Position numbers and translations under genes: made by a program. Under the pieces are notes generated by a model. That model made no database searches and was not told where the DNA came from. It saw only the letters and a program-made list of their open reading frames with translations. A DNA stretch of 18,429 nucleotides from Desulfoprunum sp. (GTDB lineage Bacteria > Desulfobacterota > Desulfobulbia > Desulfobulbales > Desulfocapsaceae): NCBI GenBank assembly GCA_030696435.1, contig JAUYSF010000248.1, positions 1 to 18,429 on the forward strand, read 5' to 3'. Shown one piece after another: positions 7,537 to 15,461 of this stretch (positions are counted from its first letter, which is position 1; each line of letters starts with the position of its first letter).

Positions 7537-7584
7537 TCAGGTTGTTACACAATGGCTTCACCCAAACGGTAGCCATTAACCTGA
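7537..7584. repeat. Bulged hairpin element
   Basis: TCAGGTT (7537-7543) pairs with AACCTGA (7578-7584), and inside it AATGGCT (7551-7557) pairs with AGCCATT (7571-7577). The stem of 14 bp has a 7-nt bulge (GTTACAC) on one side only and a 13-nt loop. It lies 13 nt beyond the left 32-bp repeat. Bulged folds of this kind occur in recombination sites such as attC, but the expected GTTRRRY core is not convincingly present. Function unknown. Confidence 0.5.
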
Positions 7585-7703
7585 GAGGGCGTTAACATAT
7601 AGATATTTTGTGAAAATATATTTCTTAGCGTACGATTTTTTCCGTTTCGTGAGCTGATCCTTTCATAGACAACCCAAACCGGCGTCGAGCCACCTTGCTG
7701 CAA

Positions 7704-8405
7704 TTAAAAGTCATTTACTAATTCTTTCCTTTTAATCTCGTACTCTTCTTTTGTGATTAACTGGCTTTCATACATTTTTTTCAATTTTTCTAATCTGGCA
7801 TAAACTGAATTATTATCAATTGATGGCGTTTCGCTTTTCAGAGTGGAGGTTTGGTCATTTTGCTCTATTGTTTTAACGGATGATTTCGGCACATTCTGCG
7901 CTTGGTTAAAAACTTTGTACGCGACAAAAGTACTATTTGGATTGTCCATTGGTCTTTCTTCTAAATACGACTTGTAAAGATATTCTGAAGCTAGAGTACC
8001 AATTAAACCAAAATACATACCAGCTCCCTTTTGGGCCATATCACAGGCAAAGTGCCGAATTTCACCTGCTTCAAGCGTGACTTTACGCTTTTCAGTATAA
8101 ATTTTATATGGTTCGGTGGGTGTCCAGGAAAGTTCATAAACTCCTGGCAACAAATCAACAATGATGTATTCATCTATTACAGATGACCATACTTGCCGAT
8201 CATTTATGAAAACTGGGCCAACTTGTTCAACTGACCTCAATCTTGCCCAACTCAATTTCCCAGAAGTTATTTTCAAACGACTCATGCCGCTCTCTAAAGG
8301 TGGCACATTGTCTGAGTACTTTGGCCGATGTGTTGGGAGAGAAGCACATCCAACCAAAATTAACGCGATGGTAAAGATTGCTAATATGTTACTGATTCGA
8401 ATCAT
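7704..8405 (-). CDS. SHOCT-domain lipoprotein
   Basis: The protein has about 233 residues. It begins MIRISNILAIFTIALILVGCAS: a basic start, a hydrophobic helix and a lipobox (LVGC), so it should be exported, lipidated and membrane-anchored. The middle (about 60-155) looks like a small beta domain of the DUF2846 type (LLPGVYELSW, then VTLEAGEIRHFACD). A linker follows, then a SHOCT-like C-terminus (LEKLKKMYESQLITKEEYE). Function unknown. The ATG at 8405 has AAGGAG before it and is preferred over TTG 8420. The gene looks AT-richer than its neighbours and is flanked by repeats, which suggests acquisition with an accessory segment. Confidence 0.88.
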   Translation of the reverse strand: MIRISNILAIFTIALILVGCASLPTHRPKYSDNVPPLESGMSRLKITSGKLSWARLRSVEQVGPVFINDRQVWSSVIDEYIIVDLLPGVYELSWTPTEPYKIYTEKRKVTLEAGEIRHFACDMAQKGAGMYFGLIGTLASEYLYKSYLEERPMDNPNSTFVAYKVFNQAQNVPKSSVKTIEQNDQTSTLKSETPSIDNNSVYARLEKLKKMYESQLITKEEYEIKRKELVNDF

Positions 8406-8447
8406 TTTTTCTCCTTCCAAGAAGTGGTTTTTTTGTTAAATCAATAA

Positions 8448-8573
8448 CCGCGGTGCTGACCTGCGCCGTGGGCAGCGCAAGCAAGCGAAGCTTGGTTATG
8501 GTGATCACGGTGTCAGGGCAAGGGGCTTGACGAAGTCAGCACCGCGGCTCATGGCGACGCAGTCGCCATGAGC
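8448..8573. repeat. Strongly palindromic GC-rich element
   Basis: CCGCGGTGCTGAC (8448-8460) has a perfect 13-bp complement at 8535-8547, across a 74-nt interval that itself holds small hairpins (CAAGC-GAA-GCTTG, and GTGATCAC). Directly after, GCTCATGGCGAC-GCA-GTCGCCATGAGC (8547-8573) is a 12-bp stem with a 3-nt loop. The GC-rich block is out of character with the AT-rich gene beside it. It has no coding potential that I trust. It resembles a non-autonomous palindromic repeat or a recombination site. It lies upstream of the lipoprotein gene. Confidence 0.75.
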
Positions 8574-8579
8574 AAGTAA

Positions 8580-8615
8580 TTCTGGATAACACACTATTTT
8601 TGATGTTATCCAGAA
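8580..8615. repeat. 32-bp repeat, right copy, with perfect 12-bp inverted arms
   Basis: TTCTGGATAACA (8580-8591) and TGTTATCCAGAA (8604-8615) are perfect inverted arms around a 12-nt spacer (CACTATTTTTGA). Positions 8580-8611 repeat 7493-7524 with two changes. It abuts the palindromic element ending at 8573. Confidence 0.8.
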
Positions 8616-8993
8616 AAATGATATTTTCCGATTTTTTGCTGAAGCCATGTCTTCTTACAATACTCTTCGAAAGACCTACAATGTGCGAAGCATTATCTCA
8701 ATAAATCATTATTTCTTGAGATAATTTTGAAATTACTGTCACACAGAAATTCCACGTATATCGAATATTAGACAAAATGATGATCGGCTGAAAACACTTT
8801 GTTCCCCCCTCACAACCAGGCCTCCCAGATCTGTTTTGTCTGACAATGGGGCTTGCCGCCCCCTTGACCCCCAGCTGTAGATCCACCCTCCGATGTCTGG
8901 CCGTGTACCTAGCTGGCCGTAAAAGGGGACGGATATATTTATCACCTCGCTTCAAAGTTGTTTCCTGTGCGAAGCTTCTTCTGAACCAGCCCC
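8616..8993. other. Gene-free stretch, probably degenerate accessory DNA
   Basis: I see no credible gene in these 378 bases. They hold a perfect 10-bp inverted repeat (ATTATCTCAA at 8692-8701, TTGAGATAAT at 8716-8725), a 10-bp direct repeat TGTGCGAAGC (8682 and 8966), a short GGGGC/GCCCC hairpin near 8853, a TGGCCG repeat near 8900-8920, and AAAAGGGGACGGAT near 8920-8935, a motif often left by transposon-associated repeats (from memory). This may be decayed mobile DNA downstream of the DUF166 gene. Confidence 0.4.
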
Positions 8994-9662
8994 CTACACA
9001 TGCTTCCCGAGAATCTTCTCAAGCGCTGTCAGTAATGCCTGACTATGCACCTTACCGGCGAAATGCACCGGGCTCTTAGCGTAGATCGGATCCCAGCCGG
9101 CCGGATCGGCGGAGCAGAAGAACTGGGTGTCAAGGCCGATCTTTCTGACCACATCAGCAACCGAAACACCGATCATCCTCTTGGCCGCATCCCAAGTCGC
9201 ACCGCAGGGCGCTCCCCGCAACACGACCACTTCGGCGATCAGCCCGTCTTTGACCACCACCTCAAACTCCGGGGCGCCAAACCGCTCGCCATAGTTACCG
9301 AGACAATCCTGCCTCGGCAGCCCACATCAGGTCGGGGGAGTCATGACCCGTTTTCCAACCCGCTTCTTGCCAGACGATATGACCGGGATCCCCTGTTCCA
9401 CGCACATTAGGACAAGATCGTGGGAAAGATCCTGATGCCTGAGATAATCGAGCACTAGATCGGCCTCGATTGTCTCGGGCAGATAGGCCCGGGCGTCGTC
9501 GAGCACCAGCGGCAGTGGCTCATCGATCGAGATGATCTCAAGGGCAATGATATCGGCCCCGTACTCCCTGACCCCGGCAATCTTCCGCTCACCGCTGCCA
9601 TTCTGCTGAAAGACGACCACCCTCTGCAACGGGGTGGTGTTCGCGCTGTCTCTATTTTCCAT
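8994..9662 (-). CDS. DUF166-family protein, predicted selenoprotein (Sec112)
   Basis: Two apparent ORFs (upstream part ending TGA at 9329-9327, downstream part from about 9260) are in the same frame and are continuous through TGA and 22 further codons. Read-through gives 222 residues of one DUF166 (COG1810-like) protein: QQNGSGERK near the start, IEADLVLDYLRHQDL, SGKK, TPPT-U112-C113-GL, NYGERFGAPEFEV, RGAPCGATW, CSADPAGWDP. DUF166 proteins, mainly archaeal, carry a Cys in the corresponding P..C.L motif (from memory). Function is unknown, but several conserved Cys suggest redox or metal chemistry. The UGA is followed by a hairpin very like the E. coli fdhF SECIS. ATG 9662 is chosen; TTG 9674 is an alternative and neither has a strong ribosome site. 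It follows an unknown gene closely. Confidence 0.85.
9298..9317 (-). promoter_or_regulatory. bSECIS-like hairpin of the DUF166 gene
   Basis: On the minus strand CCGAGGC-AGGATT-GTCTCGG forms a 7-bp stem (one G-U pair) with a 6-nt loop, extendable by a G-U and a U-A pair. The loop starts 16 nt after the UGA. The E. coli fdhF element has its loop AGGUCU 17 nt after UGA, so both distance and the AGG start of the loop match. This is the best-looking of the three hairpins in the window. Confidence 0.8.
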
Positions 9663-9689
9663 TTTGTTGTCCAATAATATATAGCCGCA

Positions 9690-10079
9690 TTAGATATCCA
9701 GGCGGACCCAGCGGGTGCAGAATCTGTAGGCGGCCTCCAGGAGCTTTTTCCTGTTCTGGCCCTCGTGGATCAGGGCATGAAACTGCCCCGCCGGATCACG
9801 GTACAGAACCATGCCGGCAGTCAAAATTTCTGTCTCTCCCCTGAAGTTGATACAGAGAGAATCCTGCAGAGGGGTAATATCCAGCTCATCATCCTGAAAC
9901 TGAAAATAGGCCATCTGGGCCATGGCCTGAAACTCATGTTTGGCATGGGCTGTGGCCTTGACGGTCAGCATCTTGATATATCCCGGCTCGGTAACGGCTA
10001 TCTCCGGGACGATGATCAAGCTGGCGCAGCCTGTTATGGTGCGACCGGCAAGCTGCAGGGTGATAGTATCGATATCCAC
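9690..10079 (-). CDS. Uncharacterised protein encoded with DUF166 protein
   Basis: I do not recognise this family. GTG 10079 is 8 nt or so after GAGAAGAG and gives 129 residues; a longer frame from 10169 would run through the terminator hairpin at 10112-10144, so I reject it. The protein looks soluble: a beta-rich first part (ITLQLAGRTITGCASLIIVPEIAV), then KMLTVKATAHAKHEF and a C-terminal region with RKKLLEAAYRFCTRWVRLDI. No metal motif or membrane segment is seen. It ends 27 nt before the DUF166 start, so the two probably form one unit. Confidence 0.65.
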   Translation of the reverse strand: MDIDTITLQLAGRTITGCASLIIVPEIAVTEPGYIKMLTVKATAHAKHEFQAMAQMAYFQFQDDELDITPLQDSLCINFRGETEILTAGMVLYRDPAGQFHALIHEGQNRKKLLEAAYRFCTRWVRLDI

Positions 10080-10111
10080 AACTGTATTCTCTTCTCTGAT
10101 GCAAACAAAAT

Positions 10112-10144
10112 GGGGAATCAGGCCCGGGCAGAACCTGATTCCCC
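10112..10144 (-). terminator. Intrinsic terminator of the formate dehydrogenase operon
   Basis: On the minus strand GGGGAATCAGG and CCTGATTCCCC form a perfect 11-bp stem around an 11-nt loop, followed by ATTTTGTTTG. It lies 43 nt past the fdhA stop. The hairpin separates fdhA from the unknown gene at 10079 and may act as an attenuator for downstream genes, since no obvious promoter is seen for them. Confidence 0.8.
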
Positions 10145-10186
10145 AGTGTCGAGTCCTTCTCCTGAGCACGGAGAAAGAAAAAAATA

Positions 10187-12871
10187 TTACCTCTCTATCC
10201 GTACCGCGCAGACCTTCGCTTCCATGATCTTGCAGATCGGGTCGAGGGCATCACTCGTCAGCCTGTTCGCCCCCGCCTCTTTGTAATGGAAGGGGATAAA
10301 GACGACCTTCGGCGGTACGATATCCGAGACCCGAGCCTTGACCCGGATGGTGCCCCGGCGTGAAGTCACCGTCAGCATCTCCTTGTCTTTTACCCCGAGA
10401 TCCTTGGCATCAGCCGGATTGACCTCGACAAAGGCCTCAGGCGCCACCGCAGCAAGACCGGTCGATCTCCTGGTCATGGTGCCGGTATGATAGTGGAACA
10501 ATTCCCGGCCGGTGGTCAGGACATAGGGATATTCCGCATCCGGCAGCTCATCCGAGAGAACATAGGGCACCTTGGTAAACAGCGCCTTGCCCGTTTCGTT
10601 GCGCGGGAAGGTCTTCTCGAAGAGATACGGTGTGCCGGGATGGTCTTTGGTCGGGCAAGGCCACTGCAGGCTGTCCCGATCCAGTCGAGCATAATCCATA
10701 CCGGCGATGCCCGCCCAGAGAGAAGCGACCTCATTAAAGACCTCAGCCGGTTGCACTGTCGCTGCAGCATCACCACCGGTCAGGCGTTGAAATATTTCAT
10801 GAATAATGGCCAGGTCATCTCTTGCCGCACCAGGTGAAGCAATGGCCGGCCTGACCCGCTGCACCCTTCTTTCCGAACAGGTAAAGGTGCCGTTTTTCTC
10901 GGCAAACGAGGCGCTGGGCAGGACGACGTCGGCCAGCTCTGCAGTCTCCGTCAAAAAGATATCCTGGACCACGAGGAACTCTAGGCTTTCAAAACCCTTG
11001 ACCGCATGGTTGGTATTGGGATCAGACACGGCCGGATTTTCGCCAAAAATATACATCCCTTTCATCCTACCGGCGAGCATGGCCTCGGTCATCTCTGAGG
11101 CGGGCAGGCCTGGCACATCAGAAAGTGCTGCACACCAAGCCGACTCAAATTTCTGCCGGATCTCAGGAATAGCCACCTTTTGATAACCGGGGAAGACATC
11201 GGGCAGACAGCCCATGTCGCAAGCACCCTGAACGTTATTCTGGCCTCTGAGCGGGTTGACGCCCGCAGCATCCTTGCCGAGATTGCCGGTGAGCATGGCC
11301 AGATTGCCGACGGCATGGACGTTGTTGGTGCCCATGACATGCTGGGTGATACCCATGGCATAATAAATCCCGGCATTGCCTGCAGAGGCATAGATCCTCG
11401 CCGCCTTGCGGATATCTTCCGCCGGCACGCCGGTGATTTTCTCGCCGAAATCGGGGGTGAATTCCTTCAGCGATTCGACAAACTCGGCAAACCCTTCGGT
11501 ACGCTCGGCGATGAAGGTTTTATCCTCAAGCCCCTCGGCCAGGATGACATGCATCATGGCATTCAGCAGCACGGAATCGGTCCCCGGTTTATGCCGCAGC
11601 CACAAGGTGGCAAACTTGACGAGCGGTATCTTGCGCGGATCGGCGACGATCAACTGGGCCCCACGGGCCACAGCCTCTTTCATCCGCAGACCGATAATCG
11701 GATGATTCTCCGTGGTATTGGAGCCGATAACAAAAAGGGCCTCATTGCGGGAGATGCCCTCAACGGAATTGCTCATTGCGCCTGAACCGAATTTGGCAGC
11801 CAGACCGGCCACCGTTGCGCTGTGTCAGTATCTGGCGCAGTGATCGACGTTGTTTGTGCCAATCCCCACCCGCATGAGTTTCTGGAAGAGATAGTTCTCT
11901 TCGTTGGTACAACGGGCCGAGGCCAGACCGCCAATGGCATCGGCTCCATGCTGTTCTTTTATGGCCGACATCTTTGCCACGACGAGATCCAGGGCCTCAT
12001 CCCAGGTGGCCGGCTCAAGCTTCCCGCCCTTTTCCCGTCTGATCAGCGGGGTGGTCAGGCGGTCTTTACTGTTGATAAACTCGTAGCCAAACCGGCCCTT
12101 GACGCACAACCAGCCACGATTGTGATTATCCGACCGGGAAGAAACCCGGACAACCTTATTGGCATGGCTGTGCAGGGTGATATTGCAGCCGCAGCCACAG
12201 TAGGTGCAGGTTGTCTCGGTGTTTTCCATACCCTCCAGACGAGGCTGACCGGCCCACATCTTGGCCGACAGCGCCCCCGTCGGACAGACGGAAACACACT
12301 GGCCACAGAACTCGCAATTGAGTTCGTTTTTAAACGGCGGACAGATGTCCGACTCGAAACCCCGATTGGCATAGCCGATGGCCCCTACCCCTTGCACCTC
12401 GTCGCAGACCCGGACACAGAGGCCGCAGAGCACGCATTTGTCTTGCTCACGCATGATGAAAGGATTGTTGTCAACACGGTTATGCTGGCGCACGGCGCCC
12501 TTAAAGCGGCTCTCCCTAATGGCATATTTATAGGCCAGATTCTGCAGGGTGCAGTCTCCCGCCTTGATGCAGACCATGCAGTCGTTGGGATGATCTGAGA
12601 GCAGCAGTTCGACGGTGGTCTTGCGCAGGCGTTCAAGCCTCGGGTTCGTGGTAGTCACCACCATGCCATCGGTGGCCGGGGTAGTACAGGAGGTGACCGG
12701 TCGTGGCAGTCCGGCAATATCAACAATACAGAGCCGGCAGGCCCCATGCGGTTTCATGCGCGGATCATGACAGAGGGTCGGGATGTCAATTTTGGCCAGA
12801 CGGGCTGCTTCCAGGACGGTAGCCCCCTCCGGCGCCTCAATCTTCTTTTCATCTATTGTCAGGCTTATCAT
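10187..12871 (-). CDS. fdhA: Formate dehydrogenase catalytic subunit, selenoprotein (Sec349)
   Basis: The in-frame TGA at 11827-11825 splits the frame, but read-through gives 894 residues. Domains: [2Fe-2S] ferredoxin (C34, C45, C48, C62); NuoG-type His-Cys cluster (H94, C98, C101, C107); two [4Fe-4S] motifs (C146-C156, C186-C196); then a molybdopterin domain with its own cluster (C222, C225, C229, C256). HCARY-U349-HS matches the Mo/W-binding Sec of formate dehydrogenases. It interconverts formate and CO2. The NuoG-like N-terminus suits a complex with the two upstream subunits (NuoF- and NuoE-like), so this is an NAD-linked, cytoplasmic, probably electron-bifurcating enzyme. ATG 12871 follows AAGGA and starts 3 nt after nuoF. 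A hairpin follows the UGA (separate entry). Confidence 0.97.
11795..11813 (-). promoter_or_regulatory. bSECIS hairpin of fdhA
   Basis: The minus strand reads GGTGGCC-GGTCT-GGCTGCC: a 7-bp stem (two G-U pairs) with loop GGUCU starting 18 nt after the UGA. The E. coli fdhF loop AGGUCU is at 17 nt. This supports Sec insertion at codon 349. Confidence 0.85.
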
Positions 12872-12874
12872 AGT

Positions 12875-14656
12875 CTAATCCTTTATCACCGCGCTGAATT
12901 TACAGACATCAAAGCATGATCCGCATTGGATACAAAGGGTATTGTCAATATGATGCGGTTGTTTCTTTTCTCCCGTGATAGCATTTACTGAACAGGCCTT
13001 GAGGCACATGCCACAGCCGACACACATATCCTGGCGAATGAAAAAGGTCAGCAGCTTGTTGCAGACCTTGGCCGGACATTTCTTCTGATTGATGTGGGCC
13101 TCGTACTCGTGCCGAAAGTATTTGATGGTACTCAGCACCGGATTCGGGGCCGACATGCCGAGCCCACAGAGGCTCGAATCCCGGACATCCTCCGCCAATT
13201 CCTGCAACAGTTCGATATCGCCCTTTTTGCCCTTACCCTCAGTTATCCGGGTGAGGATCTCAAGCAGGCGCTTGGTGCCGATCCGGCAGGGCACGCACTT
13301 GCCGCAGGATTCATCCTGAGTAAATTGGAGGAAGAATTTGGCGATGTTGACCATGCAGTCGGTTTCATCAAGGACCACCATACCGCCGGAACCCATCATC
13401 GAGCCGACCGACTTCAGCCCCTCATAGTCGACTGGCAGATCGATATACTGCTGCGGGATACAGCCACCCGATGGACCACCGGTCTGCACCGCCTTGAACA
13501 GCTTGTCTCCCTCAATACCGCCGCCAATCTTGAAGATGATATCGTTGAGCGGCATGCCCATCGGTATCTCGATAAGACCGGTGTTCCTGATCTTGCCGGT
13601 GAGGGCGATGACCTTGGTGCCCTTGCTCTTCTCCGAACCGATCGAGGCGAACCACTCGGCACCTTTGTTGATGATGGGCGGGATATTGGCCAGCGTCTCG
13701 ACATTGTTAATAATGGTCGGCTTGCCCCAGAGTCCCTTGTTGGCCGGGAACGGTGGTTTCGCTCTCGGCATGCCGCGCTCACCCTCAATTGAAGCAATAA
13801 GAGCCGTTTCCTCACCGCAGACAAAAGCCCCCGCCCCGAGCTTGATCTTGACATCAAAATCGAACTGGCCCCCGAAGAGCTTCTTGCCGAGATAGCCTCG
13901 CTCCCGGGCTGCCGCAATGGCGATGCGCAACCGGTCAACGGCAAGGGGATATTCGGCCCTGATGTAGACATAGCCAATACTTGCACCGATGGCGTAGGCC
14001 GTGACGATCATACCCTCGATCACCGCATGAGGATTGCCCTCAACGACCGAGCGATCCATAAAAGCACCCGGATCTCCTTCGTCGGCATTACAGATGACAT
14101 AGCGCTGATCCGCTTCATTGGCCGCGCAAAGGCTCCACTTCAGGCCAGTCGGGAAACCACCGCCACCTCGACCGCGCAGGCCGGAGTTCTTGACGGTGAC
14201 AATCACCTCCGCGGGAGTCATAGTGGTCAGGGCCTTTTTCGCCGCGGTATAGCCGCCGACCCCCAGATAATCATCTATCGATTCCGGGTTTATTTTGCCC
14301 AGATCTGCCAAGACGATCTTGGTCTGGTTGTCGTGGAAGACATGATAGTCATCCCCCACCAGCCATTCCGTGACCGGCTGCTTCCCGATGACGTGGTCCT
14401 GAATGAGCCTTTTCACCATCTCCGGCTGAATATATTGATAGGTTGAGACCTCGCCGTCGACATTGATATCGACCAGAACATCCCTGGCGCAGAATCCCCG
14501 GCATCCCACTTTATGGAGCCTGCAGCGCTCTTCGATCCTGGCATTTTTTACTCCGGCGGCCTCAAACTCCTCCTTAAAAGCCGTCATCACCATTTCTGCA
14601 CCGGCTGCGATGCCACCGGTGCCCATGCACACATTGACAATAATTTCGCTATTCAC
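12875..14656 (-). CDS. nuoF: NuoF-like NADH-binding subunit (HylB/HndC type) of formate dehydrogenase complex
   Basis: This 593-residue protein has an N-terminal thioredoxin-like [2Fe-2S] region (VCMGTGGIAAG, GCRGFC), the NuoF core with NADH/FMN motifs GLRGRGGGGFPTGLKW and CNADEGDPGAF, the [4Fe-4S] site ESCGKCVPC...SLCGLG, and two C-terminal [4Fe-4S] motifs (CVGCGMC and CIQCGSC). This is the layout of HndC, HylB and bifurcating-enzyme subunits. It binds FMN and exchanges electrons between NAD(H) and the Fe-S chain. It starts at GTG 14656, with AAGGAA 7 nt upstream and overlapping the end of nuoE. It sits between the NuoE-like gene (4-nt gap) and fdhA (3-nt gap), so the three are co-translated as one complex. 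Confidence 0.95.
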   Translation of the reverse strand: MNSEIIVNVCMGTGGIAAGAEMVMTAFKEEFEAAGVKNARIEERCRLHKVGCRGFCARDVLVDINVDGEVSTYQYIQPEMVKRLIQDHVIGKQPVTEWLVGDDYHVFHDNQTKIVLADLGKINPESIDDYLGVGGYTAAKKALTTMTPAEVIVTVKNSGLRGRGGGGFPTGLKWSLCAANEADQRYVICNADEGDPGAFMDRSVVEGNPHAVIEGMIVTAYAIGASIGYVYIRAEYPLAVDRLRIAIAAARERGYLGKKLFGGQFDFDVKIKLGAGAFVCGEETALIASIEGERGMPRAKPPFPANKGLWGKPTIINNVETLANIPPIINKGAEWFASIGSEKSKGTKVIALTGKIRNTGLIEIPMGMPLNDIIFKIGGGIEGDKLFKAVQTGGPSGGCIPQQYIDLPVDYEGLKSVGSMMGSGGMVVLDETDCMVNIAKFFLQFTQDESCGKCVPCRIGTKRLLEILTRITEGKGKKGDIELLQELAEDVRDSSLCGLGMSAPNPVLSTIKYFRHEYEAHINQKKCPAKVCNKLLTFFIRQDMCVGCGMCLKACSVNAITGEKKQPHHIDNTLCIQCGSCFDVCKFSAVIKD

Positions 14657-14660
14657 GGTC

Positions 14661-15128
14661 TTATTCCTTATAGGTTTTAAGAGTCTTGGAGATCTTCTCC
14701 GGGTTCATCTTGCCATAGACTTTATTATTGACCAGGACGACGGGCGCGATACTGCAGGCCCCGACACAGTTGACATTTTCCAGGGTAAACATCATATCCT
14801 TGGTGGTGGCGGTGCCCTCGGGGAGTTTCAGATCGTCCCGAAGCCGCGAGATAATCCGAGATGCTCCTTTAACGTGACAGACGGTGCCCGAGCAGACCGT
14901 GATGATATTCTTACCGCGGGGGGTCAGATGAAACTGGGAATAAAAAGTGATGACACCATAGAATTTCGAGGCCGGGATATTGGTTCTTGCAGAGAACCAA
15001 TGCACCGATTCCTCCTGGACATAGCCGAATGTATTCTGAATCTCCTGGAGTACGGTGATGATATTATCACCATGCGCCACCGTCTTCTGGTATATCCCCT
15101 CTAACGCTTCTTCCATCTGCTGTTCCAT
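14661..15128 (-). CDS. nuoE: NuoE-like [2Fe-2S] subunit (HylA type)
   Basis: A thioredoxin-like ferredoxin of 155 residues with the four expected Cys: CSGTVC (C-x4-C) and CVGAC (C-x3-C). The N-terminal helix region includes ITVLQEIQNTFGYV and the core FYGVITFYSQF, both typical of NuoE. It is a small electron carrier in the formate dehydrogenase complex. I choose ATG 15128, which gives a normal length; upstream TTG codons up to 15230 are less likely and the ribosome site is weak (GCGGGG about 9 nt before). It is the first gene of the operon. Confidence 0.9.
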   Translation of the reverse strand: MEQQMEEALEGIYQKTVAHGDNIITVLQEIQNTFGYVQEESVHWFSARTNIPASKFYGVITFYSQFHLTPRGKNIITVCSGTVCHVKGASRIISRLRDDLKLPEGTATTKDMMFTLENVNCVGACSIAPVVLVNNKVYGKMNPEKISKTLKTYKE

Positions 15129-15461
15129 AGCTGCATACCCCGCCAAAAGTGTTCGATCAGTCGAGATATCTCTCTTCGGAGGTATCCCGTTCCTCAAGTC
15201 CTTACCCTTGCACCTTGTCCTGCAACTCAATATTGTATGTGGTCTTCACCACGCGTAATCTATCAAACTCTAGCGCTTTCCAACTGAAAGGTCGAGAAAG
15301 AAAAGAAGGGTTAAAAAATAAAAGAGTTCTATCGTAAAGAGGACTTCTTTTATATTGTATTACGCACTTTGTCTTTGTAGACTACATTCATCTTGACAAG
15401 GACATTTGACAGCAGCCAGGCACTTTTCACCGCAGATGATCTCAATTAGGAGGAACAGAAG
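15129..15461. other. Divergent intergenic region between the formate dehydrogenase and Hdr units
   Basis: About 330 bases with no gene I support. It must hold the promoters for the nuoE-nuoF-fdhA operon (leftward) and the small-protein/Hdr genes (rightward). Toward the right TTGTAT (15355-15360) and TAGACT (15378-15383) are 17 nt apart and form a weak candidate. TTGACA occurs at about 15394 without a matching -10. For the leftward side TTGGAA/TAGATT near 15258-15285 are only 15 nt apart and unconvincing. I see no clear operator or riboswitch. Confidence 0.4.

Noticed and set aside
7493..8615. CRISPR array or integron cassette array
   Set aside because: Only two repeat copies about 1.1 kb apart, no spacers, and no convincing attC core.
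8692..8725. AT-rich 10-bp inverted repeat as a terminator of the DUF166 gene
   Set aside because: It is about 270 nt past the stop, has a 14-nt loop and no T-run on the minus strand.
8698..8955. Minus-strand frames of 68-85 codons in the gene-free stretch
   Set aside because: Low complexity, no ribosome site, composition of decayed mobile DNA.
9260..9329. DUF166 gene as a pseudogene broken by a stop
   Set aside because: Only one UGA, no frameshift, full conservation on both sides, and a SECIS-like hairpin; Sec read-through explains it better.
10080..10169. Longer N-terminus for the unknown gene (start at 10169)
   Set aside because: It would be encoded by the terminator hairpin; GTG 10079 has a ribosome site.
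11180..12598. Plus-strand frames opposite fdhA (11180-11785, 11822-12598)
   Set aside because: Shadows of fdhA; no independent protein features.
13094..15104. Plus-strand frames opposite the NuoF/NuoE genes
   Set aside because: Shadows of well-conserved genes.
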